Counted from the first letter of the stretch, positions 35,780 to 47,400 are shown. The stretch is DNA of 64,000 bases from Dioscorea cayenensis subsp. rotundata (GCF_009730915.1 NC_052494.1:248001-312000), one strand, 5' to 3'. Notes: a model not told the origin generated them from the sequence alone. A program made the numbers and translations.

Positions 35780-36833
35780 ACATGAATGATATTACCTTAA
35801 ATTAAAAGGTAACACAAACACAATTAAAGCACACAATTTACAAAAAACATCCCAAATCAAAGAAAAAGTGTAGCTTTACATTATATAACACAACACTGCA
35901 AACCTCATAAAGCAAAGAGTAATGATACTTCCTAGTATTAAAGGAAAATTCTTTGGATGTAATATAAAAATCTCATGTTTCATAATCATAGCACCACATG
36001 AATGATAGATATTACCTTAAATTTAAACATAATATGAACACAATCAGAGCACAGAATTTACACAAAACATCCCAAACCAAAGAAAAAGTGCAGCTTCATA
36101 GTATATAACACAACAATGCAAAACTCATAAAGCAAAGCGTAATAATTACTTCAATTATTAAAACAAAATTTAGGAGTGTATAAAAAAGTCTGTCATGCCA
36201 AATAGCCACAGCATGCAAAACTCAATGATATTGCCTTAAATCAAACATAATATAAACACACTCAAAGCACTCAATTTACATAAAACATACCAAATCAGAG
36301 AAAAAGTGTAGTTTTATATTATATAACACAACAATGCGAGACTCAAAAAGCAAAGGTAAATAATAACTTCCAAGTATTGCAATAAAATTGTATGGGTGTA
36401 TATAATATAAACATAACATACCACATGAATGATATTACCTTAAACTAAACATAATATAAACACACTCAAAACACACAAATTACAAAAACCATACCAAATC
36501 AAAGAAAAAGCATAGCTTTATAATATATATATAGCACAACATTGCAAAACTGATAAAACAGAGGTCAATAATAGCTTCAAGTATTAAAGAAAAATTTTAT
36601 GGATGTATAAAATAAAAATATAATATACCACATGAATGATATTACCTTAAACTAAACACAATACAAACACACTAAAACATACAAAATCAAAGAAAAAGTG
36701 AAGTTTTATATTATATAACACATCATTGCAAAACTCATAAAGCAAAGAGTAAAAATAACATCTCAAGCATTAAGAAAAATTCTGAAATGTAAATAAACAA
36801 GAAGAAAAATGGATGATGATAAGAGGAGGAGAT

Positions 36834-36931
36834 GGTGCTCATATTCTATGGGTGTATAAGGAGTCTTTCAAGCAAATGGATTTAATCCATAAGCACTCTC
36901 AGAACGAGGAATTTTTTATAATCACAGCACC
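36834..36931 (-). ncRNA. Box C/D snoRNA, 18S rRNA guide, copy 2
   Basis: 98 nt on the minus strand, paralogue of the snoRNA at 35692-35779. GGTGC/GCACC terminal stem, C box GUGAUUA (36919-36925), D' CUGA (36899-36902), D AUGA (36839-36842). The guide AATTCCTCGTT is identical in both copies. The middle differs: here ATGGATT and AATCCAT form an internal hairpin, replacing unrelated sequence in copy 1. Conservation of boxes and guide against a diverged middle suggests selection. Confidence 0.75.
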
Positions 36932-37009
36932 AACTCAGGATCCCAATACTTAATCTAATCCTAAACAAAACAAAACAAAACAAAAAAATCGAATTTTTAT
37001 GATGATTTG

Positions 37010-37106
37010 TGGCTCAGACACGCACAAATAAATTCATCACAAAGAATTAGGTCCTCGGATTGATGGAAAACTCAGAATCGAGAAACAAATTGAGTCGTCA
37101 CAGCCA
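37010..37106 (-). ncRNA. Box C/D snoRNA with two guides matching U6 snRNA
   Basis: Canonical double-guide layout on the minus strand: stem TGGC (37103-37106) pairs with GCCA (37010-37013); C box GUGACGA (37095-37101); D' CUGA (37072-37075); C' GUGAUGA (37034-37040); D CUGA (37014-37017). The D guide ATTTGTGCGTGT pairs over about 12 nt with ACACGCACAAAT of plant U6 snRNA. The D' guide TTTCTCGATT pairs over 10 nt with AATCGAGAAA, a few bases further along U6. D+5 places the modified bases at the G of ACACG and the G of AATCG. The U6 sequence is from memory; some species have U for the second C, which would give a G-U pair. Two independent matches to neighbouring sites make chance unlikely. Confidence 0.8.
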
Positions 37107-37662
37107 AGCAATAAGAACGCACAGCAAATGTTCGATGAAATGTCGAGGCGAGCGTAACCCTAATCCGATAGATCTCTGATCGCCAATCAGGGCTTTAAAC
37201 GCCTCCAGTGACTATCGGAAGCAGCGGCGCCGGCCAAAACCATCGATCAGAGAACCGATGGCGGCCGAATCCATGAACCGCACTTCTTCCAAAGATTCGA
37301 AAAACGTATAAAATAAAGAAAAATTTTGAAATTTTACAAGGAAAATGCATAAATCTTTTATATTAAAAGAATAAAAATCCAAATTTTAGAAAAAGATACA
37401 CCTTAAAACACAAACCCTAATGGATCTGGAGAAGATCAAGAACCGCAATCACATCAAAGATTGAAGCCCAACGCAAGAGAAACGTATAGAATCATTCATA
37501 TCATAATAAAATTAAGAGAGAAAACCGCAAATTTAGAAGGAGAAATACCTCAAAACATAAACCCTAATGGATCTCGTCGGAGATCGGAGAGGACTCGGAG
37601 GAGATGATGATATAAATAGATGGAGGCGAGGGTTTGAAGAGAAAACCCTAAACCCTAATTTT
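37107..37662 (-). promoter_or_regulatory. Promoter and leader of the minus-strand snoRNA host transcript
   Basis: On the minus strand two telo-boxes (TTAGGGTTTAGGGTTTT, 37641-37660) precede a GC-rich leader. The module GATCCATTAGGGTTT..TGTTTT.AGGT occurs twice (about 37536-37576 and 37400-37436 in plus coordinates), each ending in a plausible splice donor, so there may be alternative first exons. The region between 37107 and 37300 is GC-rich and contains only a 20-codon frame (MDSAAIGSLIDGFGRRRCFR). Telo-boxes are characteristic of plant ribosomal-protein and snoRNA genes. Confidence 0.5.
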
Positions 37663-39135
37663 GAAGCTCATCAAATATCCACCGTGAACTTGCCTCGAGA
37701 TATGATTGCCGACTAATCTCAACCGATTAATTATGAAAAGTTATTTAATTGAAGAAATTACAAACTTATTTTATAAAATAATTATGCGCAAGACAAACTT
37801 AAAAAAAATGTATTTATTCTAAAAAAGAAAATTGTAGGTTTATTTTAATTTTTTTTTATTCTCATTTTTTTAATTTTTTATCATATGTATATTTATAATA
37901 ATTAATTATATAAACCTCATTCAAACCATTATTTATACCTATATAAAATTTGGCCATTTAGTTTATCACAATGAACATATCTAATTTATTAATTATAATA
38001 AAAGCATTTTCATATTTTGTCTGTAAAATTTTATTTTAGAATGAATGAAACAATCATTTTCTCTAAATATAAGAATGAAAAATGTTTTACAATTTTTTTT
38101 ATTTCTTATATTAATTTTAAATTACAAAATACAAGTTTTCTATATATATATATTTAAAAATAAAAAATAAAAATAATATGTGTGCTTTTTTTAAACATAC
38201 ATGGCTCTATAAAATCTTAAAATTGCCCAAATAACTCCTTAGAGTTTCTCAAAATTAAGATTGTTTACACACAACATTCATTCTTGAATCAAGTGTATTA
38301 ATCATTAATTAGCACAGCATAATCAGAGATGGAATGCCACTTATCTTTAAACACTCTTATATTAAATATTATTAAAAAAAATATATACAATTTTCAACAA
38401 TACAACAACATTTCTACATGTTTTCCACCTTGTCCATTGATATTTCATCAAAAGAAACCAAATTAGAGTTCAAGCCATCCTCTCAATTTGTACAATTAAT
38501 AAAATTCCAATTTAAGATCAATATTAAGCTATTAATTAACAACCCCATCATTTTCATCAATGACTTTGATCTTTGCTCCCACAAGCCATCTATTTGGATT
38601 AATTCATCATTAACAGACAAATGTCAATAATTTACATTTGACTTAATATTATTATTACTCATTGTAAACGATTTATTGATGATCATTTCATTAATAATTA
38701 ATTTTTTTGTGTATACTTAATGAACCATGACAGCTTTTACGCATAAAATATTTTCTTCTCGAAAAACTTTACCAATGAAGTATGTGACTAAATAAACATG
38801 ATGAAATCACTGAAATATTTCACCAAATATATATATATATATATATATAATTGTCTTTGACCAATAAATTTTTTTATAAATCATAGATTTTAAACCAATT
38901 CAGACAAACACCAAACGAATCAGAGGACATATAATAAATTTTTTTTTTCAAAAAGTTTTATTAACAAAATATTTGATTAAACAAACACTAGGAAATTACT
39001 AAGAAATTCTTCCAAATACATATATATACATATAAGTTAGTGATATATATATATATATATACATATATATAGTTTTTCTTATAAAACCCCAACCACAAGC
39101 ATCAAACTCCTATCCACTACTTTTGATGCTTCAAC
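37663..39135. other. AT-rich intergenic spacer
   Basis: No gene seen. (AT)n runs lie near 38828-38850 and 39044-39060. TATAAAA at 39080-39086, 50 bp before the next ATG, is a likely TATA box for the gene at 39136. Confidence 0.55.
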
Positions 39136-39567
39136 ATGAACCACCATCATCAACCATCAAGTGAAAACCCTAACCCTAACCCTAAACAGAAGCTCAGTTT
39201 AAGACCACCACCATGTCCATATGATAATGCAAGGTTTTCAAAACCCGGCATCTATGTTCCTCTTCCTCCTTGTGCCTTCCAACCTCTTCCAAAGAAACCA
39301 TTGGTTCTCCGGCGAGACGATGACCCTTTCTTTGTTGCTTATATGAAGTGTACAAAAGCCGGTAAGCCGGAGAAGGGAAAAGGTGGTGGTTTGTGGATGA
39401 AAGGGCTTGATATTTCATGCAAGAAAAGTTGTGGTGTTAGAGATGATGCCATGATTAGGGTTTCACAAGTTCCTGTTTATCATGGTGGGAGGAAGAGTAG
39501 TTTCACTGTGAGAGAGTTGAAGGAGTTGGAGGAGGTTGCTCCTAGACCTAGTTCTTTTATTCTTTAA
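39136..39567 (+). CDS. Plant protein of unknown function, Pro-rich N-terminus
   Basis: Intronless frame of 143 residues with its own ATG, a TATA box 50 bp upstream and GC clearly above its flanks. The N-terminus is His/Asn/Pro-rich (HHHQPSSENPNPNPKQ). The middle holds PPPCPYDNARFSKPGIYVPL and LPPCAFQPLPKKPLVLRRDD, then FFVAYMKCTKA. The C-terminal part is basic (KGLDISCKKSCGVRDDAMIR). No signal peptide or membrane span is apparent. Cys residues are regularly placed (CPY, CAF, MKC, SCKKSC), perhaps for metal binding, but there is no known domain I recognise. Confidence 0.7.
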   Translation: MNHHHQPSSENPNPNPKQKLSLRPPPCPYDNARFSKPGIYVPLPPCAFQPLPKKPLVLRRDDDPFFVAYMKCTKAGKPEKGKGGGLWMKGLDISCKKSCGVRDDAMIRVSQVPVYHGGRKSSFTVRELKELEEVAPRPSSFIL

Positions 39568-40550
39568 TTTTTGTTATATTTTCATGTTTTTCCTTTTCTT
39601 TTTTGTGTGATTTGTTTGTTCTATTTATTCAAAATAAATAAATAAATGCTCTGTTTGTTTATAACTTTGTTTTTATGTTTGCAAGGACGTGTTTGTTTTG
39701 AAAATGGAGGAATTGGTATTGTTATTTGATGAAAATTTGGAGGATTGAATTGTTAAAATTCATATGAAATTTTAATGGTTTCAATTGTTTTAATGCAGAT
39801 AATGTTTTAAAGAAAAGGAAAAGGAATATGGTTATGTATATAATACCATTCATTAATAAAAGAATTGATCCAATGGAATGAAAATAATTACCAAACATGG
39901 CACAGGAAAAAAAAATTTAAAAAAAAAAGAAAAATGGAAATCCAATTTGACAAAATAAATAAAGAGAAAATATATGTAGAAAAATATTTAATTGAGAAAT
40001 TTTAGTTAAAAATGAAGCGAATTCATATTTTTTTATTATTAATTTAATGATAAAAAAAACTTAATTTTGGAAAAAAGAACTCTTGATAATTTGATAAATT
40101 TTCAAACGCATGGTATGCGCATTGTTTCTATGGATTTTAATTAATGCAAATAAGGTTTTTGTTTTTTAATTAATGAAATGGTTCAAATGAAAAAATAAAA
40201 TTCGCAAATCCTATATTAAAAACAAAATAAAAAACATAAAGTGGAACAATGTGTAAACGGTGATTTAGATAAATATTTATTAGAGAAAATTACTAAAAGC
40301 ACCCTACATATTCCATTTTAATCATATAGTTCCTTCTAGCTCCCATGCAAGTGAGTAAATCTGGGTAACTTTATAGTTTTAATTTAATTTAAATTATTAT
40401 GTAAGGGTTTACATTGAGAGATATTTTGGAGATGTGATAAATTTGAAGGTTTTTTTTAAGAATTAAAACATATCCATTTATCATTTTTTGTGTTATTTAA
40501 GTTGGCCTTTTCTTTTGGCATATCAAGATTAATCTACCCATATGTCAATC

Positions 40551-40585
<35 letters not shown>

Positions 40586-41615
40586 TTTTTGCTACCAAAT
40601 GAATTGGAGGATTTGAGACAACTATTTCCTTGATTATATCTTAACTAACCCAAATGCATCAAATTAGCCACTTGGCTTAAGATTATAAACAAGACAAGCA
40701 GTGAGAAAAAGACAACAAACAATATGCTCCATCTACATTGTTTACAATGACTAATATCATCAAGTCTTGCTCAATTAATTAATACTGGTTTCAAAGGATT
40801 AATTCTTTTTTTATACGAAGTTCACACTACTAGTCTATTAGAATTTTTTCCCCGAATTTACATACAATATATATATAATGAGTTAAAATTTCGAAGGTTA
40901 TATATGCGAAAATTAAAGTATTAATTTAATAACCATTCAAAATTTTTAGGATTATATATTCATTTAATATGTAATAATATTTTAAATAGTGTCTACAAAT
41001 AATGGAGTAGAGTAGAGGGGGAATGTATGTAACCAAAAAAAAAAAAAAATCCAAGGATTATAAATGACATTTGGTTTTATTGAAGATATACTTGTAACTA
41101 AGTGAATTTTTATAGTGTACAATAAAAAAAACCCTTTAAATTATTTGAGTATAATTCTTTATAGAAACTTTGTTGCATGTTGAGAAACATGAGGTAGATC
41201 TTAGTTTTAGATCTAACCTTCCTTAATTATTCCCTCTTGGATTTATTTAACAACCATTATATATATTTTTATATAATTTAGTAGTTGAATTGTGGACAAA
41301 ATAATTTTTTTTTAAGTCTAAAATAATATTCTTGTCTCCTTAATAGTTTTTTCTAATCAAACATTAACCAGCGATTATCATTTAGAAAAATTGAAACTTT
41401 GGCACTAATTAATTAATGTGAACTATAGTTTGTCAAAATGTCAGCTAACTTCCAACAACATAAAGTATCATCTAAGCTTCCAAATGCACATGCTCTTGTT
41501 TGACTCTTTCTGAAGAAAATTAAACAAAGCTTAGTTTTATTATTATCTTGTTAATAGTAAATTAATAAGTAATTACAAAAAAAAAAAAAGCAAAATTTTA
41601 CAAACTATTTCGCTT
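39568..41615. other. AT-rich intergenic spacer
   Basis: No gene or recognised element. (AT)n run at about 40553-40580. Confidence 0.55.
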
Positions 41616-42365
41616 CTAAAATCCAAGCAAGTCTACAATAAGTTCTTCAAAGATTTCAGCTTCAATTTGCATTCCAATCTCTTTGATTTCATGCTCAAAA
41701 TGGTTCCATTCCTTGCTTGATTTCAATACATCCAAAGCTATCAAATTTGATATGTTTGATATATCTCTTCTTTCACTTTCAATTGATTCCATTGCTTTCT
41801 CTTTATCCTTCTCTTTCTCACTTGAAGTCTTCATAATAAGTTCTTCGAAAAGATCGAATTCACCATCATCATAATCATCTTTCACTACAAAACACAGAAA
41901 ACAAGCAATCAAATCCATGCCAAACAAAAAAGACGAAGAAGGAAATAGATATAATTATGTAAACTTGGACTTACAAGAACTATAGTCATTGGAATTCAAG
42001 TCGAGAACCGAGACGGGGCTTGACGGAGAAGAGTCATCGCCGGAGAAGGATAACCGATCGAACTTCAAGGCCTTGCAGTCATTTTGATGATGACTCCAAT
42101 CCAATGCTTTTCTAACAATGCATCGAAAAAAACTATGTCTTCTTCTTCTTGTTCTTCTTCTGAATGTCTTGGTACTCATTCTTTTGAGTGTCTTGCATGC
42201 AACAATGCTAGGCCAACACAAAGCTTGAGAATGAGAATCAAACATCTTGTTATCAGAGTAACCATTCTCTAAAAGATAGACATCTAAGAGAAATGGCTCT
42301 TGTTGTTCTTCAAGAAGCTCAAAGAGTCTTCTTTCTCCATTCAATGGCTTGGAAATGGAAGCCAT
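41616..42365 (-). CDS. Plant-specific protein, DUF4378-like C-terminus
   Basis: Two exons, 41975-42365 and 41616-41884, join in frame (TCT T|TG AAA) to 219 residues. The N-terminus MASISKPLNGERRLFELLEE is followed by a strongly basic stretch (FRRRTRRRRHSFFRCIVRK) and an Asp/Ser segment (SFSGDDSSPSSPVSVLDL). Exon 2 is acidic, then has a Glu/Lys-rich helix, ending EIKEIGMQIEAEIFEELIVDLL. That ending resembles the C-terminal motif (IG-IE--IF-ELV) of plant DUF4378 or TRM-like proteins, which is why I suggest the family. Function is unknown. Confidence 0.75.
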
Positions 42366-42976
42366 TAATGTTGATTCAAAGGGAAAAGAGGGAAGATGAT
42401 ATGAGCTTTAGAACTTGTTTTTATATAGGGCCAATGCAAGGAAAGTATAATTCAACCTTTTGGAGTTGTTTGGACTATTCATTTTTCATCAATGGTAAAA
42501 CCAAATCACCTCAACAACTCTGCCAACAACTCTATCAATGGTAAGTACAATTCATATATACATATGATTTTTTTTTTATTTGCATAGAACTCCTTGACTT
42601 CTATGTTATTGCATAAAACTCCCTCAATGAAAAACTTCTAGATGTTATATATAGGATGAGGATTTTAGAGAGTTATATACAAATATTACAATGAATTATA
42701 CTGTGACTGAAGATTCGAATGTAAACGATAGAAATGGGAGAAGTCCTTTACTACTGAGAAGAGAAGCTTGGAGTTTTTTTTTTTTTGGATCCCTTACTAC
42801 GTACAAATGTGAATTAATTGAAATCCTTTACTCTGGTGGAGTCTATATATTCTAATTTTTTGTTTTGTATTTATCCAACTCTATTTGTTCTGAATTTTTT
42901 TTAAAAAAAAATTCAATATAGTGTGCTTATCAGATTTATGTAAAAAAACAACAAAGAACATTGTAGGTGGTTTCTG

Positions 42977-43019
<43 letters not shown>

Positions 43020-43724
43020 GTAAAAGGAGATGGTCCCTGGCAAATTTGTCGTCAAGTGAAAGCATGCATGTGTTTCATGGCATTGGAGTTTGGCACTGTG
43101 AGAAAATAGAAGGTGAATATATATATAGATGCATGTTCTACAGAACAAGAATCACTCTCATGTGTTTGTCTAACAGTAGACAGAGTCTAATGAGTTTGTT
43201 TTTATATATCATCTTCTTCTCCTCACAAAGGGACCAAGAAGACATGGTTCTCCATATTCTTCTATTCTTTAATTATATTTATTCCTTATGATCATGCATT
43301 TGTTTACTCACCTCCATTCTTTTTGGTTTCTTGTGCCTAGCTCCATTAATTTGTGATCTTTTTAGAGACACAAGAATCATGTAATACATTGCACCATGAC
43401 ATGTAGGTGAGATATGCTTCCTTTGTGGAGTTTTTTTTTTTCTTTTATTATTTTCATTATTTTGCATCAATTTTTTGGTCTTTAAGATTGTGTCCTTGTC
43501 TTGATCTTTCTTTTGGCTTTTACTCATTCAATGCTTTCAATTCATTTAAAGAATCAAACATGCATAAATTTTGATAATAAGAAAAGAATAGAGTACTCTT
43601 ATCATCAACCAAACACTTTATAATATTCTTCAATTCTCTCTTTGTTTCTCTTTGTCTTCATAGAATTACATAGAGATAGGAAGCACAATATGAGATCAAA
43701 CTAATTAATTATTCAGCTAATTAA
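42366..43724. other. Intergenic spacer
   Basis: 42366-42700 is the likely promoter of the gene at 41616-42365. (AT)n run at about 42979-43016. No further gene found. Confidence 0.5.
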
Positions 43725-44021
43725 TTACACTCTTCTCCTCTTGAGACTTCCTTCTCTTGCATTATTACCATCACTGAGAAGCAACGGCAAATCATCGTCA
43801 TCTTTGGTTTTGATAACGATGCAAGAACACCGATCCAACGACCCGAAAAAGGCATTAATGACACCGGAACCTACCCAATGCGCCACCCTATGGAATCTGC
43901 CACAGACCGGAAAACTTTGCTCTCCGGAGGACCGATGACGCGGCCGTTCTTCGATAGACTTTGTTCTTGGATTGAGCAAGGAGGTGCACCTTGAAGAGAA
44001 GGGATTCATGGAAGAAGGCAT
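43725..44021 (-). CDS. Small basic plant protein of unknown function
   Basis: Single-exon frame of 98 residues from an ATG at 44021. It is GC-richer than its flanks and has a plausible protein composition: a basic Ser/Arg-rich start (MPSSMNPFSSRCTSLLNPR), a central CGRFHRVAHWVGSGVINAFF segment that could form an amphipathic helix, then SLDRCSCIVIKTKDDDD and a basic end (SLKRRRV). I do not recognise a named domain. The central CGRF-VAHW-G-G--NAFF pattern looks conserved in type, but this needs a database search. Confidence 0.6.
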   Translation of the reverse strand: MPSSMNPFSSRCTSLLNPRTKSIEERPRHRSSGEQSFPVCGRFHRVAHWVGSGVINAFFGSLDRCSCIVIKTKDDDDLPLLLSDGNNAREGSLKRRRV

Positions 44022-46064
44022 GAGAGCAAAGCAAGGGACAATGTGATAAGTGATATGCTGCTTGTTGTTCTTAAAACAAGCCCTTTAAAAGGTTGTTAAC
44101 CGTTGAAAAGCATGACTTGTTTCCATCAATGCCCTCGAACATTTATAACTATGTGCCTTCTCTAGAAGGGTTTAAATGTAAATTAGGATTTATTATAGCC
44201 TTTTATACTTTTCTAACCAAAAGTTTAATTTTTATGTCCCTTCGTCTAGCTATATTGGTCCTGCTGTAATTTAGTAGTACTAGATTTTTATTGTTTGCAT
44301 TTAAAACTCACTGATCATAATTATGATAATAGAACTTTAATTGTGGATATGGAATTGTAGTTAAAACTTCTATTGATCGGGTGAAGATGCATAAGCTGGA
44401 TATTTACTTTTCAGTTGTGCACACAACCCTAATTGTATATATATATGGTTGTTGCATTGTTTTTTCTTTTATTATTATTTTTTTTAAAGCTTTGGTTTTA
44501 TATTAATAGGAGAATGATACGATCTCATAGGTAAAACAATGTTAGGATAAGTGGGAATGGAATAATTGATGTGGAGGATGACATGAAGAGACCTAAAGGC
44601 AAAGGTTCTTGCTATAATGGCTAATGCATTTGTTCTTCCTTCTTTTTAATAGATTTGAAAACATTAAAATATTCCAATATCGTCAAAAAACAGTTTTTTT
44701 AATTATCTTTTTTCTTGAAAAAAAATTTTATTTGTCTCCATGGTGTCCCGTTGTTGTTAATTTTGTTCCCTAACTTTAGGAGTGTGTTTGAAAGAACAAG
44801 CTAAATTTAATGGTAATTAAACACAATAAGTTATTGAATCTGAATTTATGACGATATATTTGATTTTTTATTTTTAAATTTTTTGTCAAAATAAAAAATG
44901 TAACTTTTAAATTTATTTTGAACTTTGTTTATCATCATATTAAAAAAGTAACAAAATAATTTCATAATTCGACTAAAAAAAAAAATCCGTATGTAAAGCA
45001 TCTTATATAGAAGAATTATATATGTTATATAAGTACTTAAATTCGTACCATTTGCTGAAAATTAACGAGTGAACTTTGTCGTTTTTTAGCTTCATAAATT
45101 TCTAATAAATTTCTAACAAGTGTAATCAAATATACATGAACCAACTTTAAAATAATAATAATTTGTTACATCAAAATCTAATGATTATCTTATTTAATCT
45201 ATTTCTAATAACAGCTGCCAATACTAACAACACCAATATCCAAACATCATATACAAAATAGAAATTGACTTGTAGATGCTGAGTATTTAAAAATGGACAT
45301 GCAATCTCTCTGACAATTTGCATTAACTTACCGGTATTTGTTTTTAGGGTTAATATGCCTCTACAATCCTTGCACACATTCAATCAATATTCCCACTTAC
45401 AGTAATACGAATACCGAAATCATCTTACATTCTCTATTTTAGTGGAAAAAATCCTACTAATTAAGTATCACTCATCTTTGGATAGCCATTGAGACAAATA
45501 TGATACTGCACTAATTATGATGGCTTATCAAACACTTATGTAGTACCGTGAATGATATCATTATAAAACTTTGAAACATGATTTCAACTCAGCACATTGT
45601 CCATCGCTGCCTTATGACAGTGTCATTGAGCTACCAGTGGCTTTCTCTACTCTCCTTTGTTGGAATTAACTATTTTATTTCTCTCTTTCATGGCAACGTA
45701 TAATGGACTATTTTTTTTTTTTTCATTTTTACTACAGAGAAAGAAATGTTGTGAATTTTATTATAATTAGTGCACATTGCAATCGGTTTTAAAGAGCATT
45801 TGTACAAATAGGGGAGTAACCGACCATCGTAAAGGTAAAATATGCCATTTTCAATAAACAATTTGACTATTTGTTAGCTTGTCACTAATGGAGATTTTCA
45901 AATAATATACAATATTCACCATATGTTAAAAAAATATGTGTTTGATATATAGGTCAAAAAATTAGATCAAATAGTAAAAAAAAAAACTTAAGTTTAAATT
46001 AAATATATCACCTAGGAGTTTATCAAGAGACTTCCTCTCTATCCATTATTAAAACTTTACATTT
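44022..46064. other. AT-rich intergenic spacer
   Basis: No gene recognised. Confidence 0.5.
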
Positions 46065-46420
46065 AGTATCAATTCCCATTAGCTAAAGCATGAGAGACTT
46101 CTTGCTTAAATTGCTTATATAATCTTATATTTGCCCAAGGGACATCCCTTCTACACGTTAGAGAAACTATTAATTTAGTATCTCTTTCTATGCACTCAGT
46201 GCAAGTGGTTTCCTACTTACAATGCCCAAATTCTATGTGTTTGTTTGATGGACTTTCTTTTTATACATTACATTATTGAAACTTTTCAATTAAAGTTGGT
46301 TCCCATAAGCTTAATCCAAGTGACTTCCTACTCAGATTAGTGACACTTTTGTGCTTGTCCCATGGTTTTCCTTCTATACTCTTATATCCCTAGAACTTAT
46401 TCTTTTCCTTACCTTAATTA
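46020..46420. repeat. Degenerate tandem repeats, 112-117-bp period
   Basis: Three diverged copies begin near 46065 (AGTATCAATTCCCATTAGC), 46177 (AGTATCTCTTTCTATGCAC) and 46294 (AGTTGGTTCCCATAAGC). Each continues with a GACTTC(C)TACT-like segment, a (T)TGCCCAA/TGTCCCA-like segment and CTTCTATAC..TTA. A fragment of an earlier copy ends at about 46064. Confidence 0.65.
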
Positions 46421-47074
46421 AAAAAAGGAGTATTTAATATCCCCCGTCAAACTAAACCTTTTATTTATTTATTTTTATTTTTAACTGATTAACAATGTTG
46501 TTCCAAGTGGTAGGTTGATCATTTAAGTGGTTAAAAGTTTGATTTCTTATTTATGTAGAAGAAAGATATCCACTGGGAGAGGTCAACTCCTCTTTAAAAG
46601 CCACCAATAAATTTTACATTGACCTGAAAATTGATAAACTGAAAAACACCATATTTTTTATTTAAAAATAAAATTAGCAAAAACACGATCAAAGCCACAA
46701 AATAATATATATATATATATATATATATATTAAATTCATCAACCACAGGTGTTCGAACGTCCGCATACTGTAAAAAAAATAAAGATAAAGATAGACAAAC
46801 ACAAATAGGTATATCAACCTTGTTTAAAACCATGTATTTATAACTAAAAATATTGTGTATCTCACTTTTTATTATTTATAATATTGTGCATGTTATTATC
46901 ACACAATATTGTACAAGTGCCCTGTTGCATTCACTATTTAAAAAAAAAAGATAATTTTTAGTCATTAGATTCGAATACAATAGTTGAAAAACAAATGTCT
47001 TATAATTTTACAAATGTTTGTAAAAAACGCAACTTTATATATAAACATATATCTTAAAGCAATAAGACGTTAAA

Positions 47075-47400
47075 TTTTTTTGGTAAATCACTGAACTTTG
47101 GTCAAATATCATTTTGATTATTGAATTTTGATTTATTTTGAAATGCTGACTAAAGTTAGTAATTATTTTAGTAGCAGGTCACTCGATGGATTAGCATCTT
47201 TATTAGCTGACGTGGAGGCCATAGATCACACTTTGACAATGCGCTGATTAGGCTTTTTCTGGTCTCTACATCAATGAAAATGCTAATCCATCGAGTGACC
47301 TGCCGTTGAAATAATTAGTAACTTTTATGATCATTTAGAAACAAATCAAAATTCATGATCAAAATAATATTTTACCAAAGTTTAATGATTTACCAAAAAA
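47075..47400. mobile_element. Foldback MITE with arms of about 120 bp
   Basis: TTTTTTTGGTAAATCACTGA at 47075 is mirrored by the right end AATGATTTACCAAAAAA (47384-47400). The innermost arm GCAGGTCACTCGATGGATTA is mirrored by TAATCCATCGAGTGACCTGC. The arms enclose about 90 bp with higher GC. There is no coding capacity. The arms have diverged by substitutions and short indels, so it is not a very recent insertion. Confidence 0.85.

Larger units (their letters stand above)
35692..36931 (-). repeat. Tandem array of decayed snoRNA-bearing units, period 204-223 bp
   Basis: The marker ACCACATGAATGATATTACC (variants) recurs with its AATGAT at 35785, 36001, 36224, 36428 and 36635. Each unit also shares ACACAA...TTTACA, ATCAAAGAAAAAG and TATATAACACAACA blocks. 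Between the two intact snoRNA copies at the array ends, units keep only parts of a snoRNA: ATAATCATAGCACC at about 35981-35995, and AGTCTGTCATGCCAAATAGC at about 36187-36206. The array is therefore a local amplification of a snoRNA plus spacer in which the inner copies eroded. Confidence 0.8.

Noticed and set aside
35692-36931. CRISPR-like regular repeats
   Set aside because: This is a plant genome, and the units are whole diverged 204-223-bp repeats containing snoRNA remains, not short identical repeats with unique spacers.
37200-37262. 20-codon frame in the snoRNA host leader as a gene
   Set aside because: Very short, no recognised similarity, in a GC-rich leader; kept only as a possible short upstream frame.
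47075-47400. microRNA precursor
   Set aside because: The arms are far longer than usual plant precursors, the whole element is symmetrical like a MITE, and no known miRNA sequence was recognised.
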